This document shows, piece by piece, positions 29,639 through 37,806 of a DNA stretch of 64,000 nt. Position 1 is the stretch's first letter. Each line of letters begins with the position of its first letter. The notes beneath the pieces are model-generated. The model saw only the letters and a list, made by a program, of their open reading frames with translations. It did not search any database and was not told the origin of the DNA. The DNA is taken from NCBI RefSeq assembly GCF_018278905.1, contig NZ_CP046600.1, forward strand, positions 4,154,001-4,218,000, given 5' to 3'. Made by a program: the position numbers and the translations under genes. This stretch comes from Mycobacterium spongiae. Its GTDB lineage: Bacteria > Actinomycetota > Actinomycetes > Mycobacteriales > Mycobacteriaceae.

Positions 29639-30592
29639 GTGTCGATCGTGACTGGAGCTGCGGGCATCGGCCTGGCGACACTGGCCTCCGACGGAGCGAT
29701 CCTCGACACCTGGTTTCCGGCACCGGAGCTCACGGGTTCGGGTACCGGCGCGACGTCGCGACTGGCCGCGTCCGAGGTGCCCGCCGAGCTGGCCGCATTG
29801 GTGGGCCACGACGCCGACCGCGATACCGAGACCATCGCGGTCCGCACCGTGATCGGCTCGCTGGATGATGTGGCCGCCGACGCCTACGACGGCTACCTAC
29901 GGCTACACCTGTTGTCGCAGCGCCTGGTGGCGCCGCACGGGCTGAACGCCGGAGGCCTGTTCGGGGTATTGACCAACGTGGTGTGGACGAATCACGGACC
30001 CTGCGCCGTCGACGATTTCGAGGCGGTGCGAGCACGGTTGCGCCGCCGCGGCCCGGTCACGGTGTACGGCGTGGACAAGTTCCCCAGGATGGTGGACTAC
30101 GTCGTTCCGACCGGGGTCCGCATCGCCGACGCAGATCGGGTGCGGCTGGGCGCTCACCTGGCGCCAGGCACCACCGTGATGCACGAGGGCTTCGTCAACT
30201 ACAACGCCGGAACCCTGGGCGCGTCGATGGTCGAGGGCCGCATCTCGGCGGGCGTCGTTGTGGGCGACGGCTCCGACGTCGGAGGCGGCGCATCGATCAT
30301 GGGCACCCTGTCCGGGGGTGGGACGGCGGTCATTTCCATTGGCAAGCGTTGTCTGCTGGGCGCCAACTCCGGTCTTGGCATCTCACTCGGGGACGACTGC
30401 ATCGTTGAGGCCGGGCTCTACGTCACCGCCGGCACGAAAGTCACGACTCCGGACGGCACGTCGGTCAAGGCCCGTGACCTCTCCGGCAGCAGCAATCTGC
30501 TGTTCCGCCGCAATTCAGTGAACGGGGCAGTCGAGGTGGTCGCGCGCGACGGTCACGGCATCGCACTCAACGAGGACCTGCACGCCAACTAG
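29639..30592 (+). CDS. dapD: Tetrahydrodipicolinate N-succinyltransferase
   Basis: The 317-residue enzyme succinylates tetrahydrodipicolinate with succinyl-CoA, the step before aminotransfer by DapC and hydrolysis by DapE; all three enzymes are encoded in this window. The actinobacterial DapD form is recognised by [17 protein letters not shown], the central [16 protein letters not shown] motif, and a C-terminal left-handed beta-helix ([22 protein letters not shown] onward, [20 protein letters not shown]). The length equals Rv1201c. It begins with GTG 29639 and converges on the MarR gene 12 bp after its stop. Confidence 0.95.
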   Translation: MSIVTGAAGIGLATLASDGAILDTWFPAPELTGSGTGATSRLAASEVPAELAALVGHDADRDTETIAVRTVIGSLDDVAADAYDGYLRLHLLSQRLVAPHGLNAGGLFGVLTNVVWTNHGPCAVDDFEAVRARLRRRGPVTVYGVDKFPRMVDYVVPTGVRIADADRVRLGAHLAPGTTVMHEGFVNYNAGTLGASMVEGRISAGVVVGDGSDVGGGASIMGTLSGGGTAVISIGKRCLLGANSGLGISLGDDCIVEAGLYVTAGTKVTTPDGTSVKARDLSGSSNLLFRRNSVNGAVEVVARDGHGIALNEDLHAN

Positions 30593-30604
30593 CCGCCGGC
30601 GGTC

Positions 30605-31105
30605 TCACCACAGGTCCGGCGCACGGTAGAGGTTGACGGGATCGAAGCCCTCCTTCCCCCACGCCGCTTCGCCAACGGCGTCGAGCACCTTGCGCAGCTC
30701 GTCTGCGCCCGTCGGGCCGACCCGCTCGCGGATCGCTTCGTCGAGCGCGGCGGCGGCGCGCCGGCGCATCGCCACATACTCGATGGCCTTTGGTGTGAGC
30801 TTGACCACTTTCTCGCGCTGATCGGTCGTCGAGGCGGCGGTCTGCACGAAGCCGCGATCGCGCAGTTCGCCAACGAGCTTGCTGGCGGCCTGGCGACTGA
30901 CATCGAACTGTCTACCCATCTGCGAAATCGTCATCGGCCCTGGTAGCGCATACAAAGCGAACACGTAGTTCATCGAAGCCCGGCGCTTGGGGAAACCCGC
31001 GGCCTCCATCTCGGTGTCCAGCCGGCGGACGTAGCTCCACCACGCCATCCGCAATGCCTGGCCGAGATCTGTCTGTGGCGAACGGAAACCGGATCCGTCA
31101 ATCAT
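30605..31105 (-). CDS. MarR-family transcriptional regulator
   Basis: A 166-residue winged-helix regulator. After an N-terminal dimerisation helix (LGQALRMAWWSYVRRLDTEM), the HTH is ISQMGRQFDVSRQAASKLVGELRDRG, followed by the wing ASTTDQREKVVKLTPKA with the conserved D-x-R-x-K. Such proteins repress neighbouring genes until a small ligand binds. ATG 31105 is the better start; ATG 31117 is possible. A 26-bp palindrome lies 34 bp upstream, between this gene and the divergent small secreted protein gene, which suggests autoregulation and control of that gene. I know of no H37Rv counterpart at this locus. Confidence 0.85.
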   Translation of the reverse strand: MIDGSGFRSPQTDLGQALRMAWWSYVRRLDTEMEAAGFPKRRASMNYVFALYALPGPMTISQMGRQFDVSRQAASKLVGELRDRGFVQTAASTTDQREKVVKLTPKAIEYVAMRRRAAAALDEAIRERVGPTGADELRKVLDAVGEAAWGKEGFDPVNLYRAPDLW

Positions 31106-31138
31106 GGTTGACAACATAGCGGATCGGCCCTAGCGTTC

Positions 31139-31164
31139 AAATTGTCAACCGCATATGACAATTT
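31139..31164. promoter_or_regulatory. Perfect 9-bp inverted repeat, likely MarR operator
   Basis: Arms AAATTGTCA (31139-31147) and TGACAATTT (31156-31164) are perfect reverse complements separated by 8 bp. The site is AT-rich in a GC-rich genome and lies between the MarR gene and the divergent secreted-protein gene. A related half-site TTGACAAC lies over the MarR start, around 31108-31115. Length, symmetry and position fit a MarR dimer operator. Confidence 0.75.
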
Positions 31165-31305
31165 AGGTGGTGAACGGTGCTCCCGGAACCCGGCATGAAA
31201 CAACCGGCCTGCCCGGTCGGTCATGTCGACAGGTCCGAGTTCTTCCGCGTCGACAACGCGGGCCTTGTTCCCGGGAACACCATCACCAACCGGAAGGGAA
31301 TAGCA

Positions 31306-31617
31306 ATGTCAAAGATCCGCACCTTGTCGGCAGGTGTTCTGTGCGCAGCTGGCTTGGCAGTAGGAGGATTACTTGTCGGACCCGCGGTAGCATCCGCCGC
31401 ACCGGGCCCCGTAGCACCTCCGCCACACCCGGGGCCAATGGCTCCTGGCCACCCCGGCCCAGTAGGTCCAGTCCATCCCCCAGAGGGTCCGTACCGCCCG
31501 GGAATTGATCCGATGCGCCCGGTCCCTCCCCCCGACCACCCCATCTACCACTACGGCGATGACGTGACTCACCCGGTGTGGTCGGTCACCCACCCCGTCT
31601 GGGCGGCGGTTCCGTAA
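31306..31617 (+). CDS. Small secreted proline/histidine-rich protein
   Basis: The 103-residue precursor has a clear signal peptide (MSKIRTLSAGVLCAAGLAVG, hydrophobic core, cleavage likely after VASA), leaving a mature peptide of about 70 residues dominated by Pro, Gly and His (repeats such as HPGPMAPGHPGPVGPVHPP) and two closing THPVWxV units. No catalytic motif is visible. ATG 31306 follows AAGGGAA by a normal distance; an in-frame upstream Met at 31195 would spoil the signal peptide. It is divergent from the MarR gene and ends at a strong terminator hairpin. The abundance of His and Pro might suit metal binding, but this is speculation. Confidence 0.75.
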   Translation: MSKIRTLSAGVLCAAGLAVGGLLVGPAVASAAPGPVAPPPHPGPMAPGHPGPVGPVHPPEGPYRPGIDPMRPVPPPDHPIYHYGDDVTHPVWSVTHPVWAAVP

Positions 31618-31630
31618 ACCGGACTGACGA

Positions 31631-31675
31631 TTCTGCCCCGGCCGTCGGCTAGTCCGGCGCCGGGGCAGAATTCTT
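31631..31675. terminator. Rho-independent-type terminator between convergent genes
   Basis: Arms TTCTGCCCCGGC (31631-31642) and GCCGGGGCAGAA (31659-31670) are perfect over 12 bp, with a 16-base loop, and the right arm is followed by TTCTT. It sits 14 bp after the small secreted gene and before the convergent fadD36 stop. The short T-run makes it an imperfect intrinsic terminator, probably acting on both strands. Confidence 0.75.
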
Positions 31676-31728
31676 GGTGCGGTCTGCATGGCCACTGCCA
31701 CCGCCATGACCACGTGGCCGCACGCCGC

Positions 31729-33156
31729 TCAGCCCTCCGAGAGCAATTGCTTCTTGAGAACCTTCCCCAGCGCGTTGCGCGGTAGTGCGTCGACGACGCG
31801 CACCTCACGCGGGCGCTTGTGCACCGAGAGTTGTTGCGCGACAAAGTTGATGAGCCCATCGGTGTCAACGCTGGCAGAGCCCACGACATAGGCGACGATC
31901 CGCTGGCCCAGATCTTCGTCCGGCAGCCCGACGACGGCCACCTCCGCCACGTCCGGATGCCCGAGCAACACCGTCTCGATTTCTCCGGCACCAATCCGGT
32001 ATCCGCCGGATTTGATCAAATCCACCGACTCGCGTCCCACGATGCGATGCATCCCATCGCCCTCGACCACCGCGACGTCGCCAGTTCGGTACCAGCCACC
32101 AGCGTCAAATGCCTCGGCGGTCGCCTCGGGTCTGTTCAGATAGCCCTCGAACAGCGTCGGGCCGCGAACCTGGATCTGGCCCAAGGTTTCCCCGTCGTGA
32201 GCTACCGCAGTTCCTGCCTCGTCCACCAGGCGAATATCCACTCCGGCCAGCGGCAGGCCAACCGAGCCGGGGCGACGTTCGCCATCAGCCCGGGTCGACA
32301 AGGTGATCAGCGTTTCCGAGGTCCCATAGCGTTCGATCGGCCGGTGCCCGGTGAGCTCCACGAGCTTGTCGAACACCGGTACCGGCAGTGCCGCGCTACC
32401 GGACACCAGCAGGCGTGCCGGCTTGAGCGCCTCGGCTGCGGGCGGATCTCCCACCACGCGAGACCACACCGTCGGCACCCCGAAATACAGTGTTCCCCCG
32501 CATTCCGCGGCGGCCTGAGCGTAGCCGGCCGGCGTTGGTTTCCCGGTGTGCACGAACCGATTTCCGACGCGCAGCGACCCCAACAAGCCCAGCACCAGGC
32601 CGTGGATGTGATAGAGCGGCAAACCGTGCACCAAGACGTCGTCGGCGGTCCACTGCCACGCTTGCGCCAGAGCGTCCAGATCGGCGGCGATTGCGCGTCG
32701 GCTCACTTGCACGCCCTTGGGCAGGCCGGTCGTGCCCGAGGTGTAGACCACCATCGCAACGGAGTCGGGTGACGGCTCCGGGTAGCGGTGCCACGACCGG
32801 GCATGCAGGCGCACCGGGATGTGCGGCAGCCCTGCCGCCGCGTCCTGATCGGGTTCCGGGCCCAGCCAGGCCTCGGCTCCCGAGTCAGTCAGCATGTGCT
32901 GCCGCTCGGTCACGCCGACATCGGCGGGTACCGGGACGATGGGCACGCCGGCAATCAGGCACCCGGTGATCGCCAGCACCGTCGAGGCGGTCGGCGTGGC
33001 CAGCACGGCGACGCGGTGGGCACCGGCGACCCGCTCGGCCACCGACGTTGCCGCGCCAACCAGATCACTTCGGCTCAGCGCCACGCCGTCAATGGTGACG
33101 GCGTCGGCGATGTCGGTGGCGGCGGCAGCGGCAGGATTCAGGGACGCCAACAGCAC
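31729..33156 (-). CDS. fadD36: Acyl-CoA ligase FadD36
   Basis: The 475-residue ANL enzyme is short for the family. Motifs are the P-loop AMVVYTSGTTGLPKGVQVS, GLPLYHIHGLVLGLLG, the adenine-binding ERYGTSETLIT, the YRTGDVAVVEGDGMHRIVGR hinge (catalytic Asp), and a C-terminal PRNALGKVLKKQL with the catalytic Lys. This matches the group of malonyl/short-chain acyl-CoA synthetases; the substrate of FadD36 is not established from sequence. It is the Rv1193 counterpart. It converges on the small secreted gene and is followed upstream by the alpha/beta hydrolase genes, as in H37Rv. Confidence 0.92.
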   Translation of the reverse strand: MLLASLNPAAAAATDIADAVTIDGVALSRSDLVGAATSVAERVAGAHRVAVLATPTASTVLAITGCLIAGVPIVPVPADVGVTERQHMLTDSGAEAWLGPEPDQDAAAGLPHIPVRLHARSWHRYPEPSPDSVAMVVYTSGTTGLPKGVQVSRRAIAADLDALAQAWQWTADDVLVHGLPLYHIHGLVLGLLGSLRVGNRFVHTGKPTPAGYAQAAAECGGTLYFGVPTVWSRVVGDPPAAEALKPARLLVSGSAALPVPVFDKLVELTGHRPIERYGTSETLITLSTRADGERRPGSVGLPLAGVDIRLVDEAGTAVAHDGETLGQIQVRGPTLFEGYLNRPEATAEAFDAGGWYRTGDVAVVEGDGMHRIVGRESVDLIKSGGYRIGAGEIETVLLGHPDVAEVAVVGLPDEDLGQRIVAYVVGSASVDTDGLINFVAQQLSVHKRPREVRVVDALPRNALGKVLKKQLLSEG

Positions 33157-33194
33157 GTCAGTGAGGCTACCGCGGCACCTGCTCGACGATCGCG

Positions 33195-34016
33195 TTAGGC
33201 GGACCGCAGATGCGGACCGCTAGGCACATACGGTGGGTCGTCCGGGCGCGGAAACAGCGGGCGCAACAACGCGGGCGGCCGGAACGGGGTCCAGGTGCCG
33301 CGCGGTTGGGCCAGCCGGTCGGTGATGGCCCAGAGTGCCGCCGGGTGGTGACCGTAGCCGACGTGACTACTGAGCACCGCGATGTTTTCAGCGCGCGCCG
33401 ATGTCGCGTCGATGCACGTCTGCCAGGCGACCATGCCGTCGTAGCGGGAATAGATCGAGGTCGCCGGCACCGGCATCGGCTCGGCTTCGCTCTCCAACGG
33501 GAACGCGTGACGCTCGGCATGCAGGTGCGTGAACCATCGGAACGTGGCGGCCGCGCGGGACTGCCCCTCATGACCGATGCGGAACGGGCTTCCCAGGGTG
33601 ATCACCTGACGCACCGCGGACGGGTGACGACGCGCCAGGGTACGGGCGAAGATTCCGCCAAGACTCCAGCCGATGAGGCTGACCGGAGCGTCGTAGCGAG
33701 CGTGCAGCTCCGCAAGACGGTCGCTGATCCCGCTGACCACTTTGTGGGTCGGGCCGATGTTCAGGCCCAGCCCCCAGCCGTGTGCGCAATAGCCGAGGCT
33801 GTCCAATAGTCGCCGCAATGGCACGGTCGAACCGTCACCGGCCAATAGGCCCGGCAACACCAGCACCGGATGCCCGTCCCCGCTGGGCAGCGTGCCTCGC
33901 AGCGGCATTGTGGCAATCATCTGCCCGAACTCGATCACCGCGCGCGGTATGTCGGTGAGGTAGAGCGCCAGGTTGGGCGGCTCTACCCATTGCTCGACCG
34001 TTTCAGCGTCGGCCAT
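33195..34016 (-). CDS. Alpha/beta hydrolase (Rv1192-like)
   Basis: A 273-residue lipase/esterase-like protein. The nucleophile elbow is SLIGWSLGG with Ser as nucleophile, preceded by the oxyanion strand HPVLVLPGLLAGDGS; the catalytic Asp/His likely lie in SIYSRYDGMVAWQ and VLSSHVGYGHHPAAL. No signal peptide is seen, so it is cytosolic. The substrate is unknown. It begins 2 bp after the stop of the following alpha/beta hydrolase gene on the same strand, implying one transcript (Rv1191-Rv1192-Rv1193 order as in H37Rv). Confidence 0.88.
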   Translation of the reverse strand: MADAETVEQWVEPPNLALYLTDIPRAVIEFGQMIATMPLRGTLPSGDGHPVLVLPGLLAGDGSTVPLRRLLDSLGYCAHGWGLGLNIGPTHKVVSGISDRLAELHARYDAPVSLIGWSLGGIFARTLARRHPSAVRQVITLGSPFRIGHEGQSRAAATFRWFTHLHAERHAFPLESEAEPMPVPATSIYSRYDGMVAWQTCIDATSARAENIAVLSSHVGYGHHPAALWAITDRLAQPRGTWTPFRPPALLRPLFPRPDDPPYVPSGPHLRSA

Positions 34017-34018
34017 GA

Positions 34019-34930
34019 TCAGACCTCCTGCTCGTCCCAGATCTTCATCAGCGTCGCCAGGATCTCCTCGCCGCGGCCCAGTCCAGCTAGGTGGCTTTCA
34101 CCCGGTAAATGATAAAGCTCGGCGTCGGGCAGCCGCGACACGACGTGCTCCCCGTGGGAGAACGGAATGATGTGGTCGTGGTCACCGTGCCACCAACGGA
34201 CTGGGACCTTGACGTCCTCGAGCCGAAATCCCCAGTCGCGGGCAAATACGATGGCATCGGCGAAAGGCGCGGCCAACTGCTTGCGGCTGCCGTTGAGCAG
34301 GTCGTCGAGAAACATGGCCTTGAACTCAGGACGGGCCAGCAAGTGGCGATCAGCTTGTGGTGAGAGCAGACCATAAACATCGAGCGCCGGCGACGCGACG
34401 GGCCGGGCCGTGCGGATCAGCATGCTGGCGGCCAGCCGAAGCGGGCTGCCGCCAAGCTGTATCAACGGTGCGATCGGTACAACGAGCCGCATCGCACCAC
34501 CGCTGATCGCGTCGGGGCCACGAGTTGGCGCTACGCCACCGAGTACCCCGGCCGCGATCACCCGGTCCGGCAACCCCGCGGCACAGGCCAAGGTGTAGGG
34601 ACCCCCTCCGGACAGGCCGACGACGGCCATCTTGTCGATTCCCAGGGTGTCGGCGATGGTGCGGAGGTCGTCGGCGAAGGAAAAGATGGTCTCGTATTGG
34701 TGTGGCGTCGACGAGCCAATGCCGGGCCGGTCGACGCCGATCAGGCGAACGCCGTGGAGTTCTGCGAAGACCCGGGCCTCGGTGGGAATCTGCCGGCGGG
34801 CGCCGGGAGTGCCATGCAACCAGAAAACAGCTCGTCCCTGGGGTACACCGAACTCGGCGAAGCCGATCTGACGGTCTTCGCCGACAGCGATGTTTCCTTC
34901 TAGCTTTGGTCGAGCAATCGCGACGGCCAT
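34019..34930 (-). CDS. Alpha/beta hydrolase (Rv1191-like)
   Basis: This 303-residue protein has the canonical fold signatures FWLHGTPGARRQ (oxyanion HG), LIGVDRPGIGSSTP, and the nucleophile elbow AVVGLSGGGPY with Ser in GLSGG. Asp and His candidates are in WHGDHDHIIPF and PGESHLAGLG. The family includes lipases, peptidases and C-C hydrolases; the specific reaction is not readable. ATG 34930 was chosen because the encoded MAVAIARPKLEGN matches the H37Rv N-terminus; the extra 12 codons upstream lack support. It is the first gene of the three-gene unit ending in fadD36. Confidence 0.88.
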   Translation of the reverse strand: MAVAIARPKLEGNIAVGEDRQIGFAEFGVPQGRAVFWLHGTPGARRQIPTEARVFAELHGVRLIGVDRPGIGSSTPHQYETIFSFADDLRTIADTLGIDKMAVVGLSGGGPYTLACAAGLPDRVIAAGVLGGVAPTRGPDAISGGAMRLVVPIAPLIQLGGSPLRLAASMLIRTARPVASPALDVYGLLSPQADRHLLARPEFKAMFLDDLLNGSRKQLAAPFADAIVFARDWGFRLEDVKVPVRWWHGDHDHIIPFSHGEHVVSRLPDAELYHLPGESHLAGLGRGEEILATLMKIWDEQEV

Positions 34931-34981
34931 GCCGAGAGCTTTACACGAGGTGCCGCCGCGGCACACCGTTTTGGGCCAGGA

Positions 34982-36463
34982 TCACCAGCATTGCTGGTGC
35001 TTTGGACCGGGGATTCCGATCGCTTTGGGCTCCATGTATTGGTGCAGTCCCCTGATTCCGCCGCCCTCGCGGCCGAATCCGCTCAGTTTGAAGCCGCCGA
35101 ACGGTGCCCCACCTGGACCGAAGCCGTTGACCGCGATCTGGCCGGTGCGGATACGGCGGGCCACCGCGACTGCCCGGTCGACGTCAGCGCCCCAGACGGC
35201 ACCGGAGAGGCCGTAGCGGGAGTTGTTGGCAATCGCGACCGCGTCGTCGTCGTCACGGTAAGGCAGCACCGCCAAGACGGGTCCGAACACTTCTTCCTGG
35301 GCAATCACCGAATCCGGGTCGACTCCGGTCAGGATTGTCGGTTCGAAGTAGAAACCGACATCCAGGCCGGCCGGCCGGCGGCCACCGGTCGCCAGCGTGG
35401 CTCCGTTGTTGACCGCCTCAGCAACATGTGTCTGTACCCGCCGCAGTTGCGCGGCGCTGATGAGTGGTCCCATCTCCACGGAAGCATCTGTGGGATCGCC
35501 GACGCGGATCGCGCGGGCGAGTGCGACCAGCCGACCAACGATCTCGTCGTGTGTGGATTCGGGTAGCAGCAGCCGGCTATGCAGGATGCAGGCCTGTCCG
35601 GCGTGCAGCGAGCAACAATCGAACAGCATCTGCTCGAGCATTTCGTCGGTGACATCCGCGTCGTCGAGAACGATGCTGGCTGACTTCCCACCGCACTCCA
35701 GCAAGATCCGCTTCATGGAGTCACCGGCGGCTCGCATGACCTCGCAGCCGACGGCCGAACTGCCGGTGAAGCTGATCATGTCGACGCGCGGATCGGTGGT
35801 CAGCAGCTTGGCGGCCTCAACCCCCGAAGGCGTGACAACGTTGACCACGCCCGGCGGGATGTCGGTGTATTCGTCGATGATCCGGGCGAGCGCTAGTCCG
35901 GCCAGCGGCGTCAACGGCGAGGGCTTGAGCACGACGGTGTTGCCCGCGGCGAGCGCATTGTTCACCTTCATGACGTTGAGACTGTGCGGGAAGTTCCACG
36001 GCGTCAGGATGGATACGACGCCGAGGGCCTCGTGCCGCAGCACCGTCGTACCGGCACCGATGCGGCTCACTGGCTCATCGTTGAGCGTCGTCGCCAGTTG
36101 CGCCGCACGCATGGACACGGGTCCAGCGCTGTCGATCTGCATGACCCGCTCGTTGGCGAGGCAGCCCCATTCCACCTGAGCAAGCGCGAAGAAATCGTCC
36201 GCGTGCTTGCTCAGGGCGTCGCCGAGCTGGGTGAGACAGCCGGCGCGCTCCTCGTGGGTCATGGCACCCCACGGTCCATCGTCGAAGGCCCGCCGGGCAG
36301 CCGCGATTGCCTCAGCGACCTGGCCGACACTCGCATCGGGAGCGGCGGCGATGACCGCCTCGGTGGCCGGGGAAATGTCGTCGTAGCGGCCGTCCTGCGG
36401 CTGGACCCACCGTCCGTCGATGTAGAGCTGATAGGTGTCGACAAGAGCGTGCGAATCAGCCAT
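34982..36463 (-). CDS. NAD(P)-dependent aldehyde dehydrogenase
   Basis: A 493-residue ALDH-superfamily enzyme oxidising an aldehyde to an acid. Active-site residues are visible: Asn157 (PWNFPHS), Glu256 (LLECGGKS) and Cys292 (HAGQACILHSR), with the EEVFGPVL motif downstream. ATG 36463 follows GGGAG. It is divergent from the MaoC-hydratase operon, across 276 bp, and both lie under a shared promoter/operator region. Together they look like a degradation pathway for an aliphatic or sterol-side-chain substrate. The H37Rv block Rv1191-Rv1187 has no ALDH here apart from rocA, so this is an accessory gene. Confidence 0.9.
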   Translation of the reverse strand: MADSHALVDTYQLYIDGRWVQPQDGRYDDISPATEAVIAAAPDASVGQVAEAIAAARRAFDDGPWGAMTHEERAGCLTQLGDALSKHADDFFALAQVEWGCLANERVMQIDSAGPVSMRAAQLATTLNDEPVSRIGAGTTVLRHEALGVVSILTPWNFPHSLNVMKVNNALAAGNTVVLKPSPLTPLAGLALARIIDEYTDIPPGVVNVVTPSGVEAAKLLTTDPRVDMISFTGSSAVGCEVMRAAGDSMKRILLECGGKSASIVLDDADVTDEMLEQMLFDCCSLHAGQACILHSRLLLPESTHDEIVGRLVALARAIRVGDPTDASVEMGPLISAAQLRRVQTHVAEAVNNGATLATGGRRPAGLDVGFYFEPTILTGVDPDSVIAQEEVFGPVLAVLPYRDDDDAVAIANNSRYGLSGAVWGADVDRAVAVARRIRTGQIAVNGFGPGGAPFGGFKLSGFGREGGGIRGLHQYMEPKAIGIPGPKHQQCW

Positions 36464-36585
36464 CTGCTCCCTCACCGAATTCAGGCATCTAGACACCCGG
36501 TGTACACCCACCGAACTCGGGCGTCAATCGCCAACGAGTTGAATTCCACTCAAGCTCAATGGGTTGTCGCTGGGTCGTCGCTCTA

Positions 36586-36615
36586 TTGACAGTGGCGGGC
36601 GCCAGAGAGTAGATA
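36586..36615 (+). promoter_or_regulatory. Sigma-A-like promoter for the MaoC operon
   Basis: TTGACA at 36586-36591 and TAGATA at 36610-36615 are separated by 18 bp, close to the SigA consensus spacing. It points toward the MaoC-type hydratase genes 125 bp downstream. Confidence 0.45.
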
Positions 36616-36640
36616 CAGTCTGCAAGACAGATCGCATGCT

Positions 36641-36670
36641 TATGTCGGATTTGCATTGCATATGTCGGAT
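36641..36670. promoter_or_regulatory. Two direct repeats TATGTCGGAT spaced exactly two helical turns
   Basis: The 10-bp word TATGTCGGAT occurs at 36641-36650 and 36661-36670, starts 20 bp apart, downstream of the candidate promoter and upstream of the hydratase start. The spacing places both on the same DNA face, a common arrangement for regulator binding; the TetR gene at the end of the operon is a candidate binder. Confidence 0.5.
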
Positions 36671-36739
36671 CACAGGCTCCACGCCGCGTTCCCGCTGCTC
36701 GAGCCCTACCAGCGCGACGTCATCACGAGGAGTACCGAG

Positions 36740-37288
36740 GTGGACACCGACCCCGCAACCGACTTTCAGGCCAAGCTACGCGCGCTCGTTGGCCAACCCA
36801 CCGGATCAGGGCAGCCGTCGCTGGCACCGGATCCGGTCAACCAACCGATGATTCGACACTGGGCGCACGCGATCGACGACATGAATCCGGTCTATCTCGA
36901 TCCGGAATTTGCCGCCGCGTCGCGTTTCGGTGGAATTGTGTCGCCACCGGTGATGCTGCAAACCTGGATCATGCCCGCGCCGCAGCTCGAGGGGATCGGC
37001 GACCGCGGCGGGTTCCCTGTCGAGGTCAAAGCCAGTCCAACGGCCTTCCTGGACGAAGCCGGCTACACCAGCACGGTAGCGACGAATTCGGAGTTCGAGA
37101 TCGAGCGCTATCCCCGGCTTGGCGATGTCATTAGCGCGACTGCCGTCTACGAATCGGTCTCGGACGAGAAGAAGACAGCAATGGGAACTGGCTTCTTCCT
37201 CACCTGGGTCACCACCTACGTCAACCAGCACGGGGAAGTGTTGGGGCGGCAGCGATTCCGGGTGCTGCGATTCAGGCCGGAGCACTGA
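36740..37288 (+). CDS. MaoC-like hydratase, ChsH2 N-domain type
   Basis: The 182-residue protein resembles the hydratase domain of ChsH2, the large subunit of the enoyl-CoA hydratase that shortens the cholesterol side chain (DPVNQPMIRHWAHAIDDMNPVYLD, FGGIVSPPVMLQTWIM, FLDEAGYTSTVATNSEFE, RVLRFRP). ChsH2 continues into a DUF35 domain of about 120 residues; here the chain stops after the MaoC part. In ChsH2 this domain lacks the catalytic His of active hotdog subunits and needs the ChsH1 partner; the same split is plausible with the next gene. GTG 36740 has GAGGAG 7 bp upstream, so it is preferred over ATG 36662. Confidence 0.8.
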   Translation: MDTDPATDFQAKLRALVGQPTGSGQPSLAPDPVNQPMIRHWAHAIDDMNPVYLDPEFAAASRFGGIVSPPVMLQTWIMPAPQLEGIGDRGGFPVEVKASPTAFLDEAGYTSTVATNSEFEIERYPRLGDVISATAVYESVSDEKKTAMGTGFFLTWVTTYVNQHGEVLGRQRFRVLRFRPEH

Positions 37289-37338
37289 GGCACAGCGCGG
37301 CCGGGCACCAGAAGCGCGACAATCGGAAGGGGACACCC

Positions 37339-37803
37339 GTGACGAAAACCACAACCCGCACCACGACCTTGAGATGGGCCGACATTCAGGTTGGCGACGA
37401 GCTCACTCCCCTTGAGATCCCCATCACCACAACGATGATCGTGGCCGGCGCGATCGCGTCGCGGGACTTCATGCCGGTGCACCACGATCGCGACTACGCG
37501 AACAAGCAGGGTTCACCCGACCTTTTCATGAACATCCTGACGACCAATGGGTATTGTGTGCGTTTCCTCACCGACTGGGCGGGACCCGAGGCAGCGGTGA
37601 AGAATCTGTCGATTCGGCTGGGCGTGCCATGCTTTCCCGACGATCCGCTTCGTTTCACCGGCTGTGTGACCGGCAAATCCGACGGCTCGACCGAACCCGG
37701 TGGCGAGAACTTCGTCGAAATCGCCTTCCAGGGCGCCAACAGCCTCGGCAACCACGTGGCCGGCACCGCGGTTCTCAGCCTCCTCAACAGCGCCGGCGCA
37801 TGA
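37339..37803 (+). CDS. MaoC-like enoyl-CoA hydratase, ChsH1-type
   Basis: This 154-residue hotdog-fold subunit closely recalls ChsH1: IASRDFMPVHHDRDYANKQGSPDLF contains the hydratase-2 catalytic Asp and His (D-x5-H), and MNILTTNGYCVRFLTDWAGPEA is the family core. With the upstream subunit it probably forms a heteromeric enoyl-CoA hydratase acting on a bulky CoA ester such as a sterol or bile-acid side chain; this is inferred from the ChsH1/ChsH2 pairing. The GTG start (37339) is 50 bp after the upstream stop, with GGAAGGGGACACCC before it. The TetR gene follows after 3 bp. Confidence 0.82.
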   Translation: MTKTTTRTTTLRWADIQVGDELTPLEIPITTTMIVAGAIASRDFMPVHHDRDYANKQGSPDLFMNILTTNGYCVRFLTDWAGPEAAVKNLSIRLGVPCFPDDPLRFTGCVTGKSDGSTEPGGENFVEIAFQGANSLGNHVAGTAVLSLLNSAGA

Positions 37804-37806
37804 GTG

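Noticed and set aside
29590..29847. Longer dapE frame upstream of 29589
   Set aside because: It would overlap divergent dapD and contributes no M20 motif; GTG 29589 gives the family length.
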